Of a stretch of DNA of 64,000 nt, positions 1 to 8,317 are shown one piece after another. This DNA comes from Chryseobacterium aquifrigidense. GTDB lineage: Bacteria > Bacteroidota > Bacteroidia > Flavobacteriales > Weeksellaceae. Where the stretch lies: positions 1 through 64,000 of the forward strand of contig NZ_VFPD01000003.1 of the NCBI RefSeq assembly GCF_006716485.1, in the 5' to 3' direction. Position numbers and translations under genes: made by a program. The number at the start of each line of letters is the position of its first letter. The stretch's first letter is position 1. The notes beneath the pieces are model-generated. The model did no database searches, had not been told where the DNA came from, and saw only the letters and a list, made by a program, of their open reading frames with translations.

Positions 1-30
1 TGCTAACGCGGGAGAGTAGGCCGCCGCCAG
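1..30 (+). rRNA. 5S ribosomal RNA, 3' end only
   Basis: The first 30 bases match the conserved 3' end of bacterial 5S rRNA (AACGCGGGAGAGTAGG followed by CCGCCGCCAG). The rest of the gene, and presumably the 16S and 23S genes, lie before the window. It is followed directly by a T-run and an intrinsic terminator, as expected at the end of an rRNA operon. Confidence 0.85.
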
Positions 31-46
31 TTTTTATTTTATTTTT

Positions 47-83
47 AAAAATCCTTTATCATAACGATAAAGGATTTTTTTTT
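47..83 (+). terminator. rRNA operon terminator
   Basis: A perfect 10-bp stem (ATCCTTTATC / GATAAAGGAT) with a 5-base loop, extended by flanking A:T pairs and followed by a run of T. It sits immediately after the 5S rRNA end. Confidence 0.85.
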
Positions 84-107
84 GCTTTATACCCAACTCA
101 GGGTTAT

Positions 108-208
108 GAGTAATGAGTAATGGGTAATGAGTAATAGATAATAGATAATAGATAATAGATAATAGATGCGCGTAATAAGCAATCATCAATTATCACTTAT
201 CATTCATG
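108..208. repeat. heptamer tandem array next to the rRNA operon
   Basis: An array with a strict 7-bp period: three GAGTAAT and one GGGTAAT copies (108-135), then four AGATAAT copies plus a part copy (136-167). After a 13-base gap, AATCATC, AATTATC, ACTTATC and ATTCATG follow (181-208). The last block is roughly complementary to the first, so the array could fold. It is too short and spacer-less to be a CRISPR. Similar heptamer arrays recur at 5791-5842, 24353-24373, 34003-34030, 43645-43665, 45017-45098 and 53803-53879. Confidence 0.85.
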
Positions 209-213
209 TTTCT

Positions 214-325
214 CCCTAGCCCCGATAGCAATGGTTACCCCGCAGCAGTGGTGTAGAACCGCGGGCTTCGCGCATGGGAAAGCACTAGGCGCGAGGAGTA
301 TGAATGAATAGCGGGAAAAAGCTCC
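214..325. other. GC-rich structured noncoding element
   Basis: A G+C-rich block inside very A+T-rich DNA, beginning CTAGCCCCGATAGCA and ending AGCGGGAAAAAGCTCC. No reading frame fits it. From memory, elements that start TAGCCCCGAT and end AGCGGGAAAAAGCTCC recur in flavobacterial intergenic regions; this was not searched. It may be a dispersed repeat or a small RNA. Confidence 0.45.
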
Positions 326-622
326 TGATTACTATCTGTAATTCATTTGTTATCCCCATCATTCAAATTAAAATAAAACTATCATCCTCTAAGGATCCAA
401 GACCAAAAATAGTGAAGATTGTAAAGTATGGTACTTAGACCCTGAGGATGACATAAAGAAATTGTAAAGAAACTTCACTAATAGATAAATTTCTCTATGT
501 AAGTCACTTTCAATTAATTGAATTGTTGTGAAGGCTTTACACTGTACTTTTTCGTATTACAAAATAACAAGAGCATTATTATTGTTCAATTGTTTATCAC
601 AGAGTAGACTTTATTCGTGCGA
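326..622. other. intergenic, no gene seen
   Basis: A+T-rich DNA with no convincing coding frame. The only structure seen is an 8-bp inverted repeat (TCATCCTC at 382-389 and GAGGATGA at 444-451). No hairpin terminator for the SusD gene, which ends at 623, was recognised. Confidence 0.5.
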
Positions 623-2278
623 TTATTTCTTATCCCACCAAATTCGGCCTTGTATATCACTTTCACTGGTTCCAAAATCAGGATCCTGCTTCATTTGGTT
701 CAGTGCTTCATTTTGATTTTTATAATTCAGATTATCTTTTGAAGGAGTGGGAAGAACAATTCTTCTTGGCATAGTAAGCAGAACTCCAGCCCCATTAACT
801 GTATTCTCTAGCTTTAGAGAAGTTGAAATATTAGGCATTCCTGTTCTTTTAATCAATGCCCATACTTCATTGGGCTGTTTGAAATAGTTGAGATATTCCT
901 GAATTATGATTTGTTCCAGTGCCGATGATGGATTAAATTTGATCTGCGGTTCATTAAGATAAGCTGTAATATCGTTATCATTGGCTGCTGTATAGCTATC
1001 TACCAATGCTTCTTTGGCAATATAGTTATAGGTTTCAACAGACGCTCTGATTCCCTGTTCGTAAAGATCTTTTGCATTCGCAGGAATAATGTTTCTTGCT
1101 GCCAGTTCTGCCTTTAATAAAGAATAATCAGCGTACGTAAGAATGGGAAATACTGCATTTCCTGTTCCAATAATGCCATTAGAAGTATTTTCCGGTCTCC
1201 AGATTCTATATTGCAATCTGGAAATTGTATCATAATTCACTCCATCTAATAATCTTTTTGCAGAAGTGTAATAACGGCTCATGTTGGCTGGTACCATATT
1301 AGGACTGACAGGACCACCAACATAACGCTGACCTTCCGTAACGTGTTGCATTTTACCGGCAGCTGCGAGCTTATTTATATTTTGTTGGGAATAATCATTC
1401 TGCTGAAAAAATATTGATATTCTGGGATCTTTGTTTTCATTCATAAAATCAACCATAGGTTTTGTGGCAGACATTCCTGCAGGATTAAAATTACCATGCT
1501 CTGTAAATCTTCTGGCGCGTAACATGAAGCTTGACGCTGTACTGTTAATCTCATCCCTTGATAAAACCTGTGTAGCAATGGCCGTCACTTTGGATGGATT
1601 TCTTTTTATGAGCCTTGATGCAATTTTTAATCTTAGCGAATTGGCTACTCTTTTCCATTTGCTTATATCTCCTTTAAAAAATAAATCTTTATCTCCCGGA
1701 TTTACCTGTACGGATTGATCTGCACTTTGTATGGCCGTATAAACATCATTTAGCTGTGTGTCAAAAACATCATACAATTGTTCCTGCGTTTCAAAGCCGG
1801 GCGTCTGTGTACCTCCATATCGGGCCTGAAAAGCTTCTGTATAAGCCACACTTCCATTCACATCTGTTACATACCATGCATAATAAACTTTTAAAATTGC
1901 AGCGATGCTTTTAATGTTTACGTATTTTATTTGTTCTTCGGCCGGCATGTGGTCAATTTTGTAAATAATGTCTGTGAGTAAAGCGCCATGGTCTCCATAA
2001 AAAATATCTTTCCTTTGATTCATATTTGAACCATCATCCATGAACTGTGAAGAGTTACCGGTACTGGGCACCAGGGTCTGGGTCCAGGGCATAATTCTGC
2101 GGTAATAATCGTAATAATATTCAAAACTGCCATTATAACCTTTCATAATGGCTAAAGTCAGAAGTTCTTCAGGGGTAGCGTTTATTTGATCTACCGGATT
2201 TGTATTGATCTCAGCAAAATCGCGGGTACAGGATATAAAAAAGAGAGATGACAGAGTAACTATAAGTATTTTTTTCAT
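623..2278 (-). CDS. SusD/RagB-type outer-membrane lipoprotein
   Basis: A 551-aa surface lipoprotein that would cap the SusC-like channel encoded just upstream and capture substrate for import. The N-terminus is a lipoprotein signal (lipobox FISC, Cys at about residue 17). The early motif AEINTNP resembles the 'SusD-like 2' group (starch-binding associating with outer membrane), and the helical TPR-like scaffold composition fits. It starts 26 bases after the SusC stop, so the two are one operon. No glycoside hydrolase, anti-sigma factor or regulator accompanies the pair, so the substrate cannot be named and need not be a glycan; the SusD-like 2 group also occurs in systems of unknown substrate. 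Family call is firm, substrate unknown. Confidence 0.9.
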   Translation of the reverse strand: MKKILIVTLSSLFFISCTRDFAEINTNPVDQINATPEELLTLAIMKGYNGSFEYYYDYYRRIMPWTQTLVPSTGNSSQFMDDGSNMNQRKDIFYGDHGALLTDIIYKIDHMPAEEQIKYVNIKSIAAILKVYYAWYVTDVNGSVAYTEAFQARYGGTQTPGFETQEQLYDVFDTQLNDVYTAIQSADQSVQVNPGDKDLFFKGDISKWKRVANSLRLKIASRLIKRNPSKVTAIATQVLSRDEINSTASSFMLRARRFTEHGNFNPAGMSATKPMVDFMNENKDPRISIFFQQNDYSQQNINKLAAAGKMQHVTEGQRYVGGPVSPNMVPANMSRYYTSAKRLLDGVNYDTISRLQYRIWRPENTSNGIIGTGNAVFPILTYADYSLLKAELAARNIIPANAKDLYEQGIRASVETYNYIAKEALVDSYTAANDNDITAYLNEPQIKFNPSSALEQIIIQEYLNYFKQPNEVWALIKRTGMPNISTSLKLENTVNGAGVLLTMPRRIVLPTPSKDNLNYKNQNEALNQMKQDPDFGTSESDIQGRIWWDKK

Positions 2279-2304
2279 TTTTGATCATTTTTCGAGTTAC
2301 TATT

Positions 2305-5300
2305 TTAGAATGAGAAATCCAGATTGAATCCGAAATATCTGGACATGGGAGAACCTCCATATTCCGCAAAGCTGCCTGCGCTGTTGGAATATTTTCCTTC
2401 CGGGTTTATTCCATCCGGTAGTTTATTGTATATATAAAATAAGTTCCTGCCTATAAGGGAAAGGTTCAGAGTATTTACTCCAAGAGACTTGATCATTTCA
2501 GGTTTAAAAGAGTAGGTCAGACGTGCTTCACGGAGAGATATCCATGTATTTTCAAACACGGCCTGTTCCCGGATACCATTGCCCCATGAGGCTAGATTAT
2601 CATAATAGGAAGCCATATTTACAGGGTTGATCCATCCTTTTTCATAAGCTTCCTGATAAGTCATTCCACTTACATCTCTGGAGACTCCCTGTTTATCTTT
2701 TATAATGGAATTTTGGCCAAATACTCCATCGGGAATTACCCCATATTGAGTGTTGCCCTGGGAATCTGTATATTTGATTCCTCCTCTTTCCTCATCCCTA
2801 TACTTTAACGTGGATGACAGGTTGCCAAGCTGAACGCCATAATTGTAGGTGGCGGAAAGAATATCACCTCCTACTCTGGCATCTATCAACACACTTAAAG
2901 ATAAATTTTTATATCTGAAAGTGTTTCTGAAGCTGGCTAAAAAATCAGGAGTTAATTTCCCTACTGTAGTATATCCCTGATTTTGGTAAGAATCTGATCT
3001 CAGGTAAGAACCATCAGCTTTCAGAACTTTCATTCCGTTTCTGGGATCGTCAATTTTATTGCCATTCACATCCAGCGCCTGATATCTGGCATAGGCATAT
3101 TTGGTTTGGATCAAACCATATTGTTGGCCTGGTATTGCTATACTTTTGAAATCAGTCCCCATACCCCAGTTTAATACATATTCAGTAACGCCGGGATAAA
3201 GTTCAATCAGCTTATCTCTGTTTTGAGAGAATGTAACTGTGGTATTCCATTTGAAGTTAGGTTGTTTCACCGGAACTGCGTTGACAACTACCTCGATGCC
3301 TTGATTTTGCAGATTTCCGGCGTTGATCTGCTGTTGGCTGAGTCCCGATTCTTGCGGTAAGGAAAGTGTTAACAGCTGATTCGTCGTATTGGTTTTATAA
3401 AAAGAAACATCAAAATCCAGCCGGTTACTGAAGAAAGCCATATTTAATCCAAATTCTACAGATCTGCTCAATTCATTTTTTAAATTTAAATTCGCGAGTG
3501 AGTTACTATTGAAGCCGACTAGCGGAATGCGGGTTCCATCTGGGGAATTGTAAGCAGAGGGGTCGGGTTTGTAATAAAGGCCGGAGCTTGTGTTGTATGG
3601 TGAAGTATCTCTTCCTACCCATGCCAGGCTTCCTCTCAGGCTTCCGGAGTTTATCCAATCCGGAAGTTTAAAAGAATTGGAAAATATCCAGTTTCCAACA
3701 AATGAAGGATAGAAATAGCTTATACTTCCATGTCCATCAGGATATGCCAATGTGGAAGACCAGTCATTCCGGCCTGTAATATCGATGAATAGCTGATCTT
3801 TCCATGCGAAATTAGCAAAGGCATACAAACCCTGGATTCTTTTAGGGGACTGATTACCATCGGTATAATAGGTCTCGCTTCCTATCGGATCTATTGAGTT
3901 CTGGATTTGGAAAACACCAGGAGAATTAAGCCCTCCATTTGTCCATTGTCTTGTAGCTTTGTATTTTGATCTGAAATCTTCTCCTCCAACAGATGCATTG
4001 AGGGTGAGATTTTCTGTTAATTTGAAGTTGGCGTTTAATAAAAATTTAGTAGTATACTGTTCCTTTCTTCCTTCCAGAATGCTATACCCACCACCAGCGA
4101 ATCCTGCATTTTCTCCGAGTATTTTAGATTCATTAAGAAAATCATAATTGTTGAAATTGCCGGTTATCATCAAGTTAAGCCAGTCTGTTAGCTGGGATTT
4201 GAGCTCTAGCCTGCCTATATAATTGTTTTCCTTCTGGGTTCTTGTGTTCTGGAAAATATTAAAATAAGTAGACGTCATACCGTAAGGATCTGCACTGTCT
4301 TGTTTTCGTCCCCCATTTACAGGATCCAGATAATTGTTTTTCCAATATACAGCATCAAAACTTCTGGGAGTACCATAAATGAAACTAAAGAGTGGACTCT
4401 CATTTCCTCCCTGAGGTACGGGATTCTGACCGAAAGAGCGGTTATAATTGAAACTTGCATCTACCTGCAAATATTTATTGTACTGATGGGTTGCACGAAT
4501 AAAATAGGCATTTTTGATAAACTTATTACGGGGAAGAATACCATCAGCTTCCTGATTGGTATAACTCAATAAGATTGTAGATTTATCATTTCCTCCGGAG
4601 AGCTCGAATGAGTTTTTCCGATCAAATCCTACCTGATAAATATCTTTGTAATTATTTGGCTGAGGATTCCACAGAATGGTCCTGCCATCAATATCCTGTA
4701 CTGGTTTTCCGTCAAATTTTGGCCCGTAGCTGTAAAAAAAATTGTTTGGATCAATAAAACGGTCTCCGTTAGCATCCGTTGAAAAATTGGGTCCGATACC
4801 GGCACCGAATTCATTCTGAAACCTGGGACCGCTATAGACATGCTGTGTAGTAAGAGAAGAATTTATCCGGACACCCAATCCATTCGTACCTTTTCCTTTC
4901 TTCGTTGTAATGACAATAACCCCGTTAGCAGCCCGGGAACCATAAAGAGCCGATGCTGCAGCACCTCTTAGTATGGAAACGGATTCAAAAACATCTGAGT
5001 TCAGGTTTTTCATTTCATTACCGAAATCATAACCGGATCCCCAGGAATCAGCACCGGTTACTCCATTATCAATAATTACTCCATCAACTACTATCAACGG
5101 CTGGTTATTGTTACCTAATGATGTGTTTCCGCGGATCTGAATCCTGGCGCTGGACTGCGGACCTCCGGATCCTGCCGTAATTTCTACACCCGGAAGTTTT
5201 CCCTGAAGGGCTTCCATGGGATTAACAACACCAGCCTGGGTAATGTCTTTGGCCTCAACTTTGGTAATGGCATAGCCTAATTTTCTCTGATCTCTTTTGA

Positions 5301-5457
5301 TCCCAAGTGCAGTAACAACAACTTCATCGATTTGTTTATTCTTTATTGAATCTTTCTTTGCATTTTGACCACTTACGTGGTTTGTACTCAATAGAAAACA
5401 AAAAACACCAACAGCCAAGGGAAGTCTTGTACTTAATTGTTTCATTTTGTTCATCAT
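2305..5457 (-). CDS. SusC/RagA-type TonB-dependent transporter
   Basis: A 1050-aa outer-membrane channel that imports a ligand using TonB energy, paired with the downstream SusD-like lipoprotein. A signal peptide ends near residue 30. A TonB-box-like DEVVVTALG follows at about 43-52, then the plug domain (LQGKLPGVEI, IRGNTSLG, PLIVVDGV) to about residue 190, then a large beta-barrel ending in aromatic Phe (LDFSF). The N-terminal carboxypeptidase-like (CarboxypepD_reg) domain typical of SusC proteins is missing: the mature protein goes almost directly into the TonB box. The translated frame appears intact, so this looks like a short subtype rather than a truncation. No STN domain, so no direct sigma/anti-sigma signalling is expected. 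Confidence 0.93.
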   Translation of the reverse strand: MMNKMKQLSTRLPLAVGVFCFLLSTNHVSGQNAKKDSIKNKQIDEVVVTALGIKRDQRKLGYAITKVEAKDITQAGVVNPMEALQGKLPGVEITAGSGGPQSSARIQIRGNTSLGNNNQPLIVVDGVIIDNGVTGADSWGSGYDFGNEMKNLNSDVFESVSILRGAAASALYGSRAANGVIVITTKKGKGTNGLGVRINSSLTTQHVYSGPRFQNEFGAGIGPNFSTDANGDRFIDPNNFFYSYGPKFDGKPVQDIDGRTILWNPQPNNYKDIYQVGFDRKNSFELSGGNDKSTILLSYTNQEADGILPRNKFIKNAYFIRATHQYNKYLQVDASFNYNRSFGQNPVPQGGNESPLFSFIYGTPRSFDAVYWKNNYLDPVNGGRKQDSADPYGMTSTYFNIFQNTRTQKENNYIGRLELKSQLTDWLNLMITGNFNNYDFLNESKILGENAGFAGGGYSILEGRKEQYTTKFLLNANFKLTENLTLNASVGGEDFRSKYKATRQWTNGGLNSPGVFQIQNSIDPIGSETYYTDGNQSPKRIQGLYAFANFAWKDQLFIDITGRNDWSSTLAYPDGHGSISYFYPSFVGNWIFSNSFKLPDWINSGSLRGSLAWVGRDTSPYNTSSGLYYKPDPSAYNSPDGTRIPLVGFNSNSLANLNLKNELSRSVEFGLNMAFFSNRLDFDVSFYKTNTTNQLLTLSLPQESGLSQQQINAGNLQNQGIEVVVNAVPVKQPNFKWNTTVTFSQNRDKLIELYPGVTEYVLNWGMGTDFKSIAIPGQQYGLIQTKYAYARYQALDVNGNKIDDPRNGMKVLKADGSYLRSDSYQNQGYTTVGKLTPDFLASFRNTFRYKNLSLSVLIDARVGGDILSATYNYGVQLGNLSSTLKYRDEERGGIKYTDSQGNTQYGVIPDGVFGQNSIIKDKQGVSRDVSGMTYQEAYEKGWINPVNMASYYDNLASWGNGIREQAVFENTWISLREARLTYSFKPEMIKSLGVNTLNLSLIGRNLFYIYNKLPDGINPEGKYSNSAGSFAEYGGSPMSRYFGFNLDFSF

Positions 5458-6128
5458 TTGCTTATTGCAATATATAAAAAAAACTGATACAGCAAGATAA
5501 ATTTAAATATAACGTATTGGTTATCAGCGCTTGCAAGGTTGTTGTTTTCTTGTTAATGCTGATTTTAATGTATAATTTTCTTTAATTAACAATATTGAAA
5601 ATATAAAAAATGACTATCTATTATTATCTGTAAATTTTATTTTTTTACTTTTTATATGATATGAGGGTTTTGTTATTAAATAAAGGATTGTAAAGTATTT
5701 ATTGTTATTTTATATAATGTGTATGGGAAATCCCTTATCGTTATCACAATGGTTTTTTGCTTTATACCCAATAGGTACAGAATCAGATATAAGTAATGAG
5801 TAATGAGTAATGTAATGTAGTAATTATCATTAATCATTTATTCTTCAAAACCCAAATTACTCACCTTAACCGCCAATCCATTTCCAGCTGCTGTTTTACT
5901 ACAGTTTACCGGATTATATCTGTCACGTTGTAGGAGGCTAAGTAAATTAGATTAAATTGTATAAAGCATAATTCAATAGTCTCTATAACAATCATTTGTC
6001 TGATTTTTAGTAACTAAGGTAATAGAACTTTTAATTAAATTTCACCATGTTTGGAAAAAATAGTAATTTAGAAAAGCGTTATCCGAAAAGCTTAAATAGA
6101 GTAGGAAATATCAAAAACTAAAATAACT
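5458..6128. other. long intergenic region, SusC upstream
   Basis: About 670 bases without a supported gene. It holds the upstream region of the SusC gene, a degraded copy of the sequence that follows the 5S rRNA, and a start-less open frame on the minus strand (5838-5951). No complete TTG/TAnnTTTG promoter for SusC was found; the region next to the SusC start is extremely A+T-rich. Confidence 0.5.
5733..5842. repeat. degraded copy of the 5S-downstream region
   Basis: Shares with bases 50-208 the same succession of parts: AATCC(T/C)TTATC, then the 18-base string TTTTTGCTTTATACCCAA, then AGTAAT/GAGTAAT heptamers (5791-5811), then ATTATC-type heptamers (5822-5842). The two copies flank the SusC/SusD pair in the same orientation. 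Confidence 0.7.
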
Positions 6129-6326
6129 ATGAAAAATCTGGTAAAGGTTTCAAGAGAGAGTTTAAAATCATTAAAAGGAAGTGGAGGACCTGCATGTCCT
6201 GATGATCCTGCATTTGGAATGTGCTATCCTCCGGGCTGGCCAAATGGAATTTGTATGACTAAGTATCAATGCTGTATGAAACTTGGTGGGCCCATAGAAT
6301 TTTGTAAGGAAGAATATGGCAAGTAA
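6129..6326 (+). CDS. cysteine-rich bacteriocin-like precursor peptide
   Basis: A 65-aa peptide whose first part (MKNLVKVSRESLKSLKGSGG) looks like a double-glycine leader of the kind seen in Bacteroidota bacteriocin-like or RiPP precursors (K-x-L-S/R-E-x-L-K-x-I/L-K-G-G). The remainder is Pro/Gly-rich with six cysteines (PAC, GMC, GIC, QCC, FC), suggesting disulfides or thioether modification after export. A strong terminator follows within 30 bases, so the gene is a single unit. No peptidase-containing ABC transporter or modification enzyme lies within view, so maturation would depend on a distant locus. Function (antimicrobial, signal or other) is not shown by sequence; leader resemblance is the evidence. 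Confidence 0.75.
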   Translation: MKNLVKVSRESLKSLKGSGGPACPDDPAFGMCYPPGWPNGICMTKYQCCMKLGGPIEFCKEEYGK

Positions 6327-6354
6327 AATACTTCCTATTTTAAAGGATAAATAA

Positions 6355-6390
6355 AAAACGGCTATCTCAAAATCCTGAGATAGCCGTTTT
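6355..6390. terminator. bidirectional terminator
   Basis: A perfect 15-bp stem (AAAACGGCTATCTCA / TGAGATAGCCGTTTT) with a 6-base loop and A/T tracts on both sides. It lies between the convergent peptide gene and carboxyltransferase gene and can end both transcripts. Confidence 0.9.
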
Positions 6391-6407
6391 CTATTTATGA
6401 ATAATGA

Positions 6408-8036
6408 TCATACCTGTATTACTCCAAGGTTGAATTTCTCTGTAATAGGAGCATGATTTGCTGCTTCAATTCCCATAGAAATCCACTTTCTTGTATCGGC
6501 AGGATTGATGATAGCATCTGTCCATAATCTTGCTGCGGCATACGTAGATTCAGTTTGTTTCTGGTATTTCTTTGAGATCGTATCCAGAATTTCATTGTGC
6601 TCCTCTTCGGAAATTTCTTTTCCTTGTTTTTTCAATGTTGATTCCTGAATCTGAGCCAGTACTTTTGCAGCTTGCGCTCCACCCATTACTGCCAGATCTG
6701 CCCAGGGCCATGCAACAATTAATCTTGGATCATAAGCTTTTCCACACATTGCATAATTTCCTGCTCCATAAGAATTACCTGTAATAATAGTGAACTTAGG
6801 AACAACAGAATTGGAAACTGCATTTACCATTTTAGCTCCGTCTTTGATAATTCCGCCATGTTCTGATTTGGAACCTACCATAAACCCGGTAACATCCTGT
6901 AAGAAGATCAAAGGTATCTTTCTTTGATTACAGTTGGCAATAAATCGGGTAGCTTTATCAGCAGAATCAGAGTAGATTACCCCTCCGAACTGCATTTCTC
7001 CTTTTCCACTTTTTACCAGCTTCCTCTGATTGGCTACAATGCCTACAGACCAGCCATCCACTCTGGCAGTTGCGCAGATAATACTTTTACCATAGTCTGG
7101 TTTATATTCATCATACTCGGAGTTATCCACAATACACTTGATAATTTCATAGGTATCGTATTGCTCAGCTCTTGAAACCGGCATAATTCCGAAAATATTT
7201 TCAGGGTTTTCTTTTGGTGGAAAGCTTTCTATCCTGTCGAAGCCTGCTTTTTCAGTACTTCCGATAGATTTCATGATGGTTTTGATCCTATTTAGAGCGT
7301 CTTTATCATCTTTAGCTTTATAATCCGTTACTCCCGAAATAGAGCAGTGAGTGGTAGCTCCACCTAATGTTTCATTATCAATACTTTCCCCGATAGCAGC
7401 CTTTACAAGATAGCTTCCGGCAAGGAAAATAGAGCCCGTTTTATCCACAATCATAGCCTCATCACTCATAATGGGAAGATAAGCTCCTCCAGCTACACAA
7501 CTCCCCATAACAGCGGAGATCTGGATGATTCCCATAGAACTCATTTTAGCATTATTTCTGAAAATCCGCCCAAAATGTTCTTTATCCGGGAAAATTTCAT
7601 CCTGCATAGGAAGATAAACACCCGCAGAGTCTACCAGATAAATAATAGGCAGTTTGTTTTCCATAGCAATTTCCTGTGCTCTCAGGTTTTTCTTTCCTGT
7701 GATAGGAAACCATGCACCTGCTTTTACAGAAGCATCATTAGCCACTACAATACATTGTCTTCCGGAAACGTAGCCAATAACTACTACAACGCCCCCGCTA
7801 GGACATCCTCCGTGCTCCTGGTACATCTCATATCCTGCAAATGCTCCTACTTCTATGGAATCTGAATCTTTATCGAGAAGATAATCTATTCTTTCTCTTG
7901 CTGTCATTTTTCCTTCATCACGAAGCTTTTGAAGCCTTTTCTCACCACCTCCTTTTTTAATTTCAGTGAGTAAGCGATTTATTTCAGATAATTTTAATCT
8001 GTTCTGATCCTCTCGTTTATTGAATTCGATGTCCAT
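6408..8036 (-). CDS. acyl-CoA carboxylase carboxyltransferase (beta) subunit
   Basis: A 542-aa biotin-dependent carboxyltransferase that moves CO2 from carboxybiotin to an acyl-CoA. Two crotonase-like halves are visible. N-terminal landmarks are MTARERIDYLLD, VVANDASVKAGAW and VDSAGVYLPMQ; the middle carries GGATTHCSISGVTDY; the C-terminal half has IIKDGAKMVNAVS and GAGNYAMCGKAYDPR. The GGAxxHCxxSGVTD segment is most like methylcrotonyl-CoA or related carboxylases rather than AccD of fatty-acid synthesis. No biotin carboxylase or carrier subunit is adjacent, so the partner is encoded elsewhere. Role in branched-chain amino acid breakdown is inferred. Length is typical of the family. Confidence 0.9.
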   Translation of the reverse strand: MDIEFNKREDQNRLKLSEINRLLTEIKKGGGEKRLQKLRDEGKMTARERIDYLLDKDSDSIEVGAFAGYEMYQEHGGCPSGGVVVVIGYVSGRQCIVVANDASVKAGAWFPITGKKNLRAQEIAMENKLPIIYLVDSAGVYLPMQDEIFPDKEHFGRIFRNNAKMSSMGIIQISAVMGSCVAGGAYLPIMSDEAMIVDKTGSIFLAGSYLVKAAIGESIDNETLGGATTHCSISGVTDYKAKDDKDALNRIKTIMKSIGSTEKAGFDRIESFPPKENPENIFGIMPVSRAEQYDTYEIIKCIVDNSEYDEYKPDYGKSIICATARVDGWSVGIVANQRKLVKSGKGEMQFGGVIYSDSADKATRFIANCNQRKIPLIFLQDVTGFMVGSKSEHGGIIKDGAKMVNAVSNSVVPKFTIITGNSYGAGNYAMCGKAYDPRLIVAWPWADLAVMGGAQAAKVLAQIQESTLKKQGKEISEEEHNEILDTISKKYQKQTESTYAAARLWTDAIINPADTRKWISMGIEAANHAPITEKFNLGVIQV

Positions 8037-8187
8037 AAAATTTTCAATTTTTTACGCTTAAAGATACTATTTTTATGAGGAATACGAATTGGAAGTAAAA
8101 CAGATGTTTAATTATTTGGTTTTTAGTAATTTGTGAAATTTTTAACTAAAAAATATTTTCAAATAATTTATATTTTTTCTAACTTTA

Positions 8188-8301
8188 CATAAGAGTAATG
8201 GAGGGTGATAACCTCTGAAAATTACTCTGTTCCTAGTTTATTTTTTTAATAGTTTATTATTTGAAGGCCCTGAAAGTTTAACAAATTTTCAGGGTTTTTT
8301 T
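8188..8301 (+). ncRNA. candidate small noncoding RNA
   Basis: Between two minus-strand genes there is a plus-strand unit with no reading frame but RNA-like structure. A compound hairpin comes first: outer stem AGAGTAAT (8192-8199) with ATTACTCT (8221-8228), inner stem GAGG (8201-8204) with CCTC (8212-8215). A U-rich linker and an intrinsic terminator whose T-run reads only in the plus direction follow. A -7-like TAACTTTA lies at 8180-8187, one base from TAnnTTTG; no -33 box was found. A plus-strand terminator without a plus-strand gene is the main argument. No Rfam family is claimed. Confidence 0.4.
8268..8301 (+). terminator. intrinsic terminator on the plus strand
   Basis: CCCTGAAA (8268-8275) pairs with TTTCAGGG (8287-8294), followed by seven T on the plus strand only. 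The nearest upstream plus-strand CDS ends at 6326 and already has its own terminator, so this one serves an unannotated transcript, probably the small RNA candidate. Confidence 0.8.
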
Positions 8302-8317
8302 AGTAATGCGTGTGTTG

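Noticed and set aside
108-208. Possible CRISPR array
   Set aside because: Units are 7 bp with no unique spacers and no cas genes nearby.
528-716. 62-codon open frame on the plus strand overlapping the SusD C-terminus
   Set aside because: Antisense to a firmly identified gene, non-ATG start, composition unlike a real protein.
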